From: Sporisorium sorghi
Lineage: Eukaryota > Basidiomycota > Ustilaginomycetes > Ustilaginales > Ustilaginaceae
Length of the DNA stretch: 16,087 nucleotides
Assembly: GCA_023212695.1 (NCBI GenBank)
Contig: JALCCG010000384.1
Span: 1 to 16,087, forward strand
Direction of reading: 5' to 3'
A model generated the notes under the pieces. It did not search any database. It had not been told where the DNA came from and was given only the letters and a program-made list of their open reading frames with translations. Positions 1 to 7,431 of the stretch are shown here, one piece after another; position 1 is the stretch's first letter; each line of letters opens with the position of its first letter. The position numbers were made by a program, and so were the translations under genes.

Positions 1-351
1 CTAATCCGATCAAGAAGGGTCTAGTGGAACAAGATGATTCCACGAGCCAGGTTTTGCGTCCCTGGTGAGTGAGGTGAGTGAGTTGGCGATGATATTGCTT
101 TGTGACTGGCACGAGTGGTGCTGAGATCGGTTGACGTGTAGTGCTCTGAAGAGGAAGCAAGCACAAGCACAAGCACGAGAGAGAATCAGAGCCGAATTGG
201 GCTGATCAAGATGTTGGATGTTGCCGAGAGAAGGGATATTGAGTTGTCGAGAATGGTTGACAGTGAAAGAAAGGGGGAATGGTGGTGATGGTGAAGGCGG
301 AAGGAGGCAGCGATAATATCTGTTGCAGGTTCTTTGCTTCGAAGCTGCGGG
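1..351 (-). promoter_or_regulatory. putative 5' leader of a minus-strand gene beyond the left edge
   Basis: Read on the minus strand, this stretch contains no ATG at all (no CAT on the plus strand until about 351), while the plus strand has about eight ATGs. The minus strand is rich in pyrimidines and in CAAC/CATC/CTCAC words, like the leader before the STI1 start in this window. I infer a 5' untranslated leader plus promoter of a gene starting left of the window. The alternative is the 3' end of a plus-strand gene: positions 3-65 are open in one frame and stop with TGA at 66-68, and the G/T-rich plus strand also resembles the 3' flanks seen here. Sequence alone does not decide. Confidence 0.35.
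65..82. repeat. 9-bp tandem duplication GTGAGTGAG x2
   Basis: GTGAGTGAG at 65-73 is repeated exactly at 74-82. Each copy starts with GTGAGT, the consensus core of a plus-strand 5' splice site. On the minus strand the same bases read as a pyrimidine-rich CTCACTCAC tract ending in CAG. Confidence 0.8.
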
Positions 352-824
352 CATCTGAGCAGTGAGGGAGCTGCTGCGGTGGGGCTGCGGCTGGCAGGAA
401 GGGCCAAACGCATTTTCGTGTGTCAAAATGCGCGCAAGTCCAGAGGGCAGCAAACACAGCGCATGTGCCCAAACAGGAGGGCAGCGGAAGAGGTGTCAGA
501 GCAGTGTCAAAAAGTGCGTGTGTCTGCCGGCAAATTCGGAGTCTTGCCTCTGGTTGTTTCCGCCGTGTGAGTGAAGATTGGGCTTTGGGTGGCAAAGGGT
601 CCCCAGGGTCTGTCTGTAGGGTCCGGTGGCGTGTGAGTTTGAGGACGTGTGGCAAATTTTGGCGAGGCACTGCAGCAGTGTTGTAGCGCAACAACCGTGC
701 GCGGGTGGCAAAAAAGTTAAAGGCTGAAAAGTTTTGGGCACGACGTGAGAGTGCACGGTCTGAAAAAGGCGGAATGTTGCGCTTTTACGCGGTGGTGGCT
801 CCGCTATTTTTCTCTGTCTTTCTG

Positions 825-844
825 TCTCTCTCTCTCTCTCTCTC
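825..844. repeat. (TC)10 microsatellite
   Basis: Ten uninterrupted TC dinucleotides, preceded by an interrupted TCTG/TCTT tract from about 810. It lies in the gene-free left region. Such pyrimidine tracts occur in fungal promoters and are also length-variable markers. Confidence 0.95.
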
Positions 845-1020
845 CTTTCGCTTGCTGGTCTCGTGTAGAAAACAGAACTCGGCTGGACCACGTCTTCCGC
901 TCGCTTTCTCTACAAGCGACGAAAACTGACTGATGGTCTCTGCACATTGCCAACACGTTTCTCACACGCGCGTTTGGTTGACTTGCAACCACTACATTTT
1001 CGTTTGTGACAGCGGAAGCA

Positions 1021-1036
1021 AGCAAGCCAGCAAGCC
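1021..1036. repeat. 8-bp tandem repeat AGCAAGCC x2
   Basis: AGCAAGCC occurs twice head to tail, followed by a partial third unit (AGCC). It is a short simple repeat in non-coding sequence with no assigned role. Confidence 0.8.
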
Positions 1037-2440
1037 AGCCATCCGGAAGCTTCCACTTGCAGATAACTACCATTGCTCGCGCTATCGATTTTGTATCCTC
1101 TGAGTCGGCGGGCGTGGCAGTCCACGGCAATCCACCCAAAACCATTCTCAGCAGCGCCGGTCGTCGTCACCGTACGTGCTCGACCGCACCCTAATTTCTC
1201 GGCTGCAGCAGCCTCTTCGCCTTTTGGCGAGCACTTTTTAGAAATTTCTCATCCTCGCTTGCTGCTGTCGCTGTGCGTGCATGCGTCCGTGCGACGGCGG
1301 GGTTCTTCGGCAGCGTGCTTGCTGCGCGCAATTCTGAGCTTGAAAAGCTGCCCATGTGAATGGTCTTACCGTTCGAGTGGCGGCCGAGATGGGCTACCAT
1401 CGCGACTCCACTCCAACTCAAAGATGCATTCGTTCGCTCACTCTGCCAAGTCGAAGCCTTACTTCCTTGTCGCAGAGACACGTTTTCTGCAAGGTGATGA
1501 TGGCATGTCTTCGGGCAGTGAATGATCGCGAGCAACGACCAAAAACTCCGCAGCCAGCTTGCCCGTGGTACAGCAAGCTGCTACAGTACGCCACTTCGTC
1601 CAAAAAATCAATACGTTCTTGGCGCGGCTTCCAGCGTTCGCTGCCCTCACTGCTGTACACACGCAGGTATTGAGCTGGGGTTTCGGACATCACGGTGCCG
1701 CACACGCATGCACGCGTGACAGAGCATCGCGTCGGCCAACAAGCGAGTTTCTCCTTGCAGAGAAGCCTCTCGAGTCGCTTCCAGGGGGCGAGTCTAAAAC
1801 AAACTTTTAAGCAAGTTGTGCATGCCTCGAAACTTCGCTTTGCGGTTGCATTTCCCCGTCCCGGATGGTCGACGAGGACATGTTGTCGCTCGGTGGTACA
1901 GACAGCGGACTTAGGCGGTGGTGGATATCAAATTTCCCACGCTCATCCACGCCCCCGACCGGACACGCACCATCACTCACTACAGTAGCTGGAGCTTATC
2001 TCTGACACACCGAGCTTTGCTGGAGATGCGAGAGCGTCCATTCGGTGGTAGCGGGGCTTGCTGTACCGCAGCGACGAGCTTCGTAACACTTTCTATTTCC
2101 GTCCTCAAACTCTGCTAGAGTCGCACCTCCTCCACGTCGTGCGTTGCGAACGGCACAAGCAAAAACCATCCCCCAGCGACCAGAGCCAACAACCTCTTGC
2201 TTCCTCACTCGTTTCACAGACCAATCTTCTTGAATCTATCTTGCTTGCGCGCATCGGCGCATGCGAGTCTTCTCGCAAACCTCAATTCACCCTCGCTTCC
2301 ACCAACTCAAACTCAACCATCAACAGGTCACCACGCCATCCCATACTTGTCTCTCGCACACACACTCTCGCCTCTGTCTGATCACACTCGCACCGTCTTT
2401 CACATCTCGAACTGAGCTGACATTGAACCAAGAAGTGAAC

Positions 2441-5400
2441 CTACACCTTCCTGCGCTTGTTGCCGCTGGTCACTTGAGCGATCGACTCGTCCTCGTCTTC
2501 CTCTTCTGCCTCTGCTTCCTCGTCTTCGCTCATCGCAAGAGGCTCGGATTGAAACCTCTCGACAAACTCGGCGGAGCGGCCCTCGCTCGGCGACGCTGTA
2601 CTAGTGGGCACTTCTTCGTCCTCCTCCTCCCCTTCGGGCTCATCAGCACGCCCTCGCTTCTGCGACATGCGCACGGGCGTTGGCGTGGGCAACACACGCT
2701 CGCCCCTCGCTGGCAGACCGTCGTCGTCTTCCTCCTCGGACAGCTCGCCACCGCTGTCTGACAAGTCTCCCCGTCCTGCCCCCTTCGCCGCCGCCGCAGT
2801 CTTCCTTGGCGAAGACGCCGTCGTATCCCCCTTTGACCCCGCAAGCACAGGCGCAAACAACGCGCTCTTGGCCGCGATCTTGAGCAGCCGCTTCTCGTAC
2901 GACCGGTGCGCATCCCACGCCTTGGCCGTCGGTGGGATCTGCACGTTCGCCGCCCGAAAAGCGCGGTCCATCGCACTCTTGATCTTGACTGCATCCGTCG
3001 GCGACGCCGTCATCAGCAGATTCGCCATCCCCTTGTACAGCGCCGGCATCTTCTGTCGCACTTTCCGGTTACCGTTACGCTCCGCCGCAGCCACCTTCTG
3101 TGCAACGTGCTCGCTCGCCCGGCTGTGCAACGAGATGAGACAGCGCGCGTCGATCTTGCGCAGCGCCGTGAACCCTGCACCTCGCACCACGAGTGCATTA
3201 GCCAGCTGACGCGATAGCGATACGAACCGCGCCTCGCCCTGCGCCTCGCCCGTGTCGAGGTACAGCTCGAACGCCTCGCGCAGCGAATCCCAGATGCAGC
3301 TCTCGACAATGACGGCGCGGTTGTAGCCGCCAAAGATGGCTTCTTCCTTGAGAACCTCGATGAGCGCCTTGCAGCACGAGTCGTAGATGGCACCGAGTCG
3401 GCCAAAGTGGATGAGCACCACCGTCGAGTACTTGGCGTCGATGATGCCGACACGGATCGCCGACGCAAACGTGCTGATGATCGAGCAGAACGCGTGCTCC
3501 GCTTCGAGCTGCGCTTGGTTCGGGCGCTCGGGCGCCGCAGTGGCAGCGGCAGACGTAGATGCATTCTGAGCACCTGCCTTCGACGTCGCCTTTTTCGACT
3601 TCTTGCTCTTGCCACCACGAACCCTCGACGCCTTGGGTGTGGCCTCGGCATCGTCTTCGTAGTCTTCGGCATTCTCGTCGTCATCCGCGCCGTCGTTCCC
3701 TTCCTCGTCGGAAGCATCCGTACCGTTCCCGTTCGTCTCTTTACCGAGCACGCCACACTTTTCGATGTAGCGCTCGATCTCGGCTTGAACAAACGAGGCG
3801 CAGTGCTGCTGAACGTCGGCACTGCACGTGAGAGCCAACAGAGCCGGAAGCTGAGGTCCGGAGCGATGCTGAGAGACGTCTCCCTCGCCCGCTGTCACCG
3901 ACGAGTCGTCACCCGTTCCAGCGGCCGCAGCACCAGCCGTTGCAGGAGCAGCAGGCGCTTGCTGCGGGATAGCCGCATAGAGCATATGAATAGTAGCCAA
4001 TTTCTCGAAAGCAACACGTTGGACGCCAACACAAGCTTGCGACTGTGTGCTGGCGACAAACTCCTCCAACAGGCTCAACAGCGTGGTGCGCTTGGCCAGC
4101 AGAGCCTCTGCCACCGCCGTCTGCGACCCTGCCTCGGGCATGATCACCTGGCGCGTCTTCCACATGATGTGCAACGTCAGCACCGCCACAGCGTCGCGAA
4201 CCAAGCTCTCCTCCTCGTTGTACGCAAGGCGGCCGCGTCCCGCAATGCCAAGCACGATCTCCCAGCCGCTGGTCGCCTGTCCATTCTCGTCATCCTCGAG
4301 TGCGTCGCTGGTGTTGGTCACCTGACTGACAAGGTGCAAACGAAGCATGTTGGCCGCGAGGAGGTGCACTTCGTCTTCGCTGAAGCCGGCCGTCTCGACG
4401 TCTCGATCGCTGACCGTCTCCCGAAGCGAAGCGACGAGCCCTTCCTCGAGCGCGGATAGCTTGGTGGTGTTGACCGTCGACTGCGACGTCGTGGCCACCA
4501 TCTTTTGCAGAGTCTGAACGCCATGCTTGAGCACGAGCGGCTCGACGTGACGCTGGATCTGGGTCGACACGTCGTCCCAGAGCGCCTCGAACGCCGCCGT
4601 CTCTTGAAGCTCGGTATACATCTCGAGATCCATGACTTGCGGCAAAAGCAAGAGGTCGGCGATGCGGGGCGCGTCGGTGCGGTACTTGGCCAGCAGCTTG
4701 GGCAGCGCTGAGATCATGGCTCGTGACACGTCTTCCTTGGTGTTGTCCTCGGGATCGTCGACGAGCTCAGCGCTAGCGTACGTCTTTCGCAGGATAGCCA
4801 CGAGCGCTTCCACCAATATGGCTTCCTCCTCCGTCTCCAGGCGGTAGACTTCCGGTGCAGCGTTCTCGGCAGCTGCATTGCCCTTGCGCTGGCCACCGGC
4901 CTTCTTGGCAGAGTGGTCGAGCAGGAGCAGATCGATGAGCGGCTTCCAGTGCTGCAGATCCTCGACAGCATCCCACAAAGCCTCAACTGCCATCCCCACG
5001 CGGCCCTCCTTGACGCCGTCAATGACCACAGAGAGCTCGTCAGAAAGACCGCGCTCCGCAGCGGATGCAGTCGCATCGGTGTCCTGAGCATCGAGACGAT
5101 GGCCGTACTTGACGAGAAGCTCAGCGAGACATTTGAAGCGAAGCTTGGCCAGCTCCTGCTGCTGCTCCTCGGCCTGCTTGCCCTTCTTCTTGGAAGCGGC
5201 CGAAGTCGATTCGAGCTCGGTGGCGCCTTCGCTGACCATCTCGTCCAGAATGTTGGCGAGGAAGCTGGCGACAGCGTTGCGGATGCGCGGCTCGACGTCG
5301 AAAATGTGCGTGGCCAGCAGATCGCGCTGCTCGTCCTCGAGGAGGTCGTGCTTGTCGATCATGACGAGCACATTGATGGCGGCGATGCGGACGCCGAGCT

Positions 5401-6787
5401 CGACGTCGCTCGTGGCCATCTGGACGAGACGGCCCTTGAAGATCTCGGTAAAGTTGCGGATAGAGCTGACAAAGTTGTCGCGGGTATAGAGGCCGGTCAT
5501 GGCGTGCACGGCGGCCAAGCGGACGTTGGCATCGACGTCGGACAGCACCCAGCCAATGTAGCGGAAGTAGGAGCTCTGCAGGTACTGAGTAGGGTACTTT
5601 TTCATCCACGAGCCCAGCGCCTCGACACACTCGGATCGGATGCCGGCGTCAAAGTCGCGGAAGCGGTGGACAAAGACCGAGTTGATGAACTCGTTGACGT
5701 ACTCTTCGAGTTTGGCGCGGAGCTTTCGCGATTCGAGCACCTTGGATTCGAGCTCCTTGAGACGGCTCTTGTCGGAGCGCGCCTTTTTCTTTTCGGCGTC
5801 GCGTTGCTTGGTGGCGGTGGAGAGGTCCTTGGTGGCCTGCGCGTTGACCTCGTTGAGCGCCGAGATGGTCCAGAGCGCCACGACGGTGGCGGTGTGGCGG
5901 AAAGAACGCAGCGAGGAGGAAGACATGGCCGAGACCCAAGCCTGGTAGGGCTCCATGAAGCCATCGGAAGTCAAGACCTCGGCGTCGTATGCGCTCATGA
6001 TCAAGCGGTGGAGGAACTCGTTGAGCGACTTGCGGAACGACTTGAAAGTCTTGCTCCTCGAGACGATGGGATACGAAGGGATGGGCTGCTTCTTAAACAC
6101 CTCTTGCAGCTCCTCGAGATTGTCGACGACATTGTCAATGTCGGTAACCTGGTTCTCGTCGACGCTGCCGTTGCAGCCGCAGGCACGGATGACAAAGTTG
6201 ACGAGCTCGGCAAGAGCACGACCCTGGTGGTCGGAGAAGGCCACGACCCAGTCCTCGGCATTGGACTGCAGCGCCGAGTTGACATCTTTGACCGCATTGA
6301 AGATGTCGTTATCTTCGTTGATGGGCAGCTCGTCTCTGCTGGCGGCAGTGCGGGAGCGAGCAGCAGAAGGCGTGGCGGTGGCAGTGCCGGCTCTGGGTCG
6401 CGAGGGGCCGGAACGCTTGTTGGTGGAGCGTGGCGTCTTGTTGCTCCGATTCCTACTAGCGCCTGCTGTCTTTCTGGCGCGCGGTGTGGTGTTTGCAGAT
6501 CTGGCCTTGGTGGCTCCCGCAGCGGATCGTCGTGGCGCCGCCTTCTTCTTCTTGCGACTGGATCCAAAATCGGCGTCATTGTCGTCGTCGTCCTCGTCCA
6601 TTGCGTCCTCCGATTCTGATTCTTCTTCCTCCTGCTGACCCGCGTCGCTCTCTTCGCCCTCGGAAGACAGCTCGGTCAGGGAGCCATCCGAGTCGTCCAT
6701 GTCGTTGGATGCATCGACGGACTGTGTGGGTGCGACGGCACGGCTGCCACCTGCTGAGGCGGCGTTCCTCGATGTGGTGCGCGCCAT
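2441..6787 (-). CDS. SCC3: cohesin subunit SA/STAG (Scc3/Psc3 family)
   Basis: A single 1448-residue ORF starting at an ATG in good context (ACC ATG GCG). It is the HEAT-repeat cohesin subunit that binds the kleisin Rad21/Scc1 and helps load and hold the ring on chromatin for sister-chromatid cohesion, in the nucleus. Visible order: a disordered N-terminus (1-155) with acidic Ser/Glu/Asp runs and Lys/Arg-rich blocks; the STAG domain (about 245-345); and the stromalin conservative domain (about 370-455), with the family's VFVHRFRDFD, RSECVEALG.W and YFRYIGWVLSD signatures. Helical repeats then continue to about residue 1320. An acidic-then-basic insert (coding positions about 3530-3745) interrupts the helical body. 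The C-terminus is acidic and ends in a short basic KRRKV, possibly a nuclear signal. It is longer than yeast Irr1/Scc3 (about 1150 residues), mostly because of the tails and insert. No intron is needed. The family call is secure. Confidence 0.96.
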   Translation of the reverse strand: MARTTSRNAASAGGSRAVAPTQSVDASNDMDDSDGSLTELSSEGEESDAGQQEEEESESEDAMDEDDDDNDADFGSSRKKKKAAPRRSAAGATKARSANTTPRARKTAGASRNRSNKTPRSTNKRSGPSRPRAGTATATPSAARSRTAASRDELPINEDNDIFNAVKDVNSALQSNAEDWVVAFSDHQGRALAELVNFVIRACGCNGSVDENQVTDIDNVVDNLEELQEVFKKQPIPSYPIVSRSKTFKSFRKSLNEFLHRLIMSAYDAEVLTSDGFMEPYQAWVSAMSSSSLRSFRHTATVVALWTISALNEVNAQATKDLSTATKQRDAEKKKARSDKSRLKELESKVLESRKLRAKLEEYVNEFINSVFVHRFRDFDAGIRSECVEALGSWMKKYPTQYLQSSYFRYIGWVLSDVDANVRLAAVHAMTGLYTRDNFVSSIRNFTEIFKGRLVQMATSDVELGVRIAAINVLVMIDKHDLLEDEQRDLLATHIFDVEPRIRNAVASFLANILDEMVSEGATELESTSAASKKKGKQAEEQQQELAKLRFKCLAELLVKYGHRLDAQDTDATASAAERGLSDELSVVIDGVKEGRVGMAVEALWDAVEDLQHWKPLIDLLLLDHSAKKAGGQRKGNAAAENAAPEVYRLETEEEAILVEALVAILRKTYASAELVDDPEDNTKEDVSRAMISALPKLLAKYRTDAPRIADLLLLPQVMDLEMYTELQETAAFEALWDDVSTQIQRHVEPLVLKHGVQTLQKMVATTSQSTVNTTKLSALEEGLVASLRETVSDRDVETAGFSEDEVHLLAANMLRLHLVSQVTNTSDALEDDENGQATSGWEIVLGIAGRGRLAYNEEESLVRDAVAVLTLHIMWKTRQVIMPEAGSQTAVAEALLAKRTTLLSLLEEFVASTQSQACVGVQRVAFEKLATIHMLYAAIPQQAPAAPATAGAAAAGTGDDSSVTAGEGDVSQHRSGPQLPALLALTCSADVQQHCASFVQAEIERYIEKCGVLGKETNGNGTDASDEEGNDGADDDENAEDYEDDAEATPKASRVRGGKSKKSKKATSKAGAQNASTSAAATAAPERPNQAQLEAEHAFCSIISTFASAIRVGIIDAKYSTVVLIHFGRLGAIYDSCCKALIEVLKEEAIFGGYNRAVIVESCIWDSLREAFELYLDTGEAQGEARFVSLSRQLANALVVRGAGFTALRKIDARCLISLHSRASEHVAQKVAAAERNGNRKVRQKMPALYKGMANLLMTASPTDAVKIKSAMDRAFRAANVQIPPTAKAWDAHRSYEKRLLKIAAKSALFAPVLAGSKGDTTASSPRKTAAAAKGAGRGDLSDSGGELSEEEDDDGLPARGERVLPTPTPVRMSQKRGRADEPEGEEEDEEVPTSTASPSEGRSAEFVERFQSEPLAMSEDEEAEAEEEDEDESIAQVTSGNKRRKV

Positions 6788-6851
6788 GGTTGCGGTTGTA
6801 TGTGATTGGTCTAGTGAGACCAGCGTCGATGTTGAGACTGAATTGAAGGAG

Positions 6852-6857
6852 ACGCGT
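6852..6857. promoter_or_regulatory. MCB-like site ACGCGT upstream of SCC3
   Basis: ACGCGT, the MluI cell-cycle box bound by MBF (Mbp1/Swi6-type factors) in yeasts, lies 65 bp upstream of the SCC3 start codon. MBF controls many G1/S genes in fungi, including cohesin genes, so the site fits the gene. A hexamer is weak evidence, and this one may lie inside the transcribed leader. Confidence 0.4.
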
Positions 6858-6983
6858 CCTATGGCGGTGATCGTCTGGTATCGAGCCTGCGGGTAGTGAG
6901 GCGTGGGCTATCTCGAAGCGTCTGCCAGTTTTGGAGTTGAAAAGAATAGGTGCGGAAGAAGGTTGGAGAGATGGTGGCGACGA

Positions 6984-7005
6984 CGATGATCGATCCGATG
7001 ATCGA
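6984..7005. repeat. direct repeat CGATGATCGA x2
   Basis: CGATGATCGA occurs at 6984-6993 and 6996-7005, 12 bp start to start, inside the divergent promoter region. Each copy carries the near-palindromic GATGATC. It could be a paired factor site or chance simple sequence. Confidence 0.7.
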
Positions 7006-7431
7006 AGTCGAAGTCTGGTCGAGCTGCGCATTAGAGTCGAGCTTCGAATCGCGCTTCGGCCCTTCCGCTTGCAGCAGACAGGCAGGCAAGTTGAAGCGCG
7101 TGAGCTGAGTGATGCACACTTTCACTTCACTTTAAACTTGCCAAAAAGAAAAGCCGACGCGCATCTTTCCTTTGTGTCTTTTCAGGAAAGAGCTCTGCAA
7201 GGCTGCCTGCTTCGCGTCGCGCTCGCGTCTTGTCTCTTTTGGAAAAGCCAACACTCGGAAGTCAGCTAAATCGCGTATCGGGCGATCCGACTCTAGCGCA
7301 GTCGGCTCCACTTTTCTTGTTTCTGCTGCGTTGGACCCTTGAAGCCGCTTTGCAGGTTGATCGTGTCAGTCAGCACTTGCTTCACAGCCATCACCTCAAC
7401 GGAAAGTGCGGCCCAGAGCAGCAGCTCAGCG

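Larger units (their letters stand above)
352..2440. other. gene-free stretch of about 2.1 kb
   Basis: No open frame here has a recognisable domain, a convincing ATG start and coding-like composition. The longest frames (about 100-160 codons) are low in conserved-looking content, and those I checked begin at non-ATG codons. I see a (TC)10 microsatellite, a short AGCAAGCC tandem repeat, scattered alternating GC/CA words around 1270-1290 and 1700-1722, and a palindromic CACGCGTG at 1711-1718. The right end (about 2290-2440) is G/T-rich on the minus strand and is probably the 3' untranslated region of the SA/Scc3 gene. The rest may be a long promoter for the gene to the left or may hold a non-coding transcript. 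No tRNA or other structured RNA was recognised. Confidence 0.6.
6788..7431. promoter_or_regulatory. divergent promoter region between SCC3 and the DHHC gene
   Basis: The 644 bp between two divergent start codons must hold both promoters. Upstream of SCC3 the minus strand has no ATG from 6788 to about 7027. Upstream of the DHHC gene the plus strand has no ATG from about 7115 to 7431. Each gene therefore has a clean potential leader of 240-320 nt. Within it lie ACGCGT at 6852-6857, TCGCGT at 7212-7217, 7223-7228 and 7271-7276, and a 10-bp direct repeat at 6984-7005. No TATA box is evident. A pyrimidine tract ending in TTTTCAG near 7180 could be a leader-intron acceptor, but no matching donor is convincing. 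Confidence 0.75.

Noticed and set aside
2130..2440. Plus-strand leader-like C/A-rich sequence suggesting a plus-strand gene start
   Set aside because: The minus strand is G/T-rich here, as in the other 3' flanks of this window, so it is better explained as the SCC3 3' untranslated region. No plus-strand gene follows.
2261..2761. 166-codon plus-strand ORF with hydrophobic stretches crossing the end of SCC3
   Set aside because: Its right half is antisense to the acidic C-terminus of SCC3, where Glu/Asp codons read as Leu/Val/Phe on the other strand, and its left half is 3' untranslated sequence.
4913..6619. 568-codon plus-strand ORF opposite SCC3
   Set aside because: It is in antisense codon register with a clearly conserved gene. 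Its composition (Leu/Val/Gly/Arg-rich) is that of a codon-bias shadow.
7030..7050. tRNA B-box-like bases (GCTTCGAATCGC)
   Set aside because: It lacks the flanking G and C residues, and no cloverleaf could be drawn around it.
7339..7431. N-terminal extension of the DHHC protein
   Set aside because: The frame is open but begins at TTG, with no ATG before 7432. The extra residues show no conserved feature.
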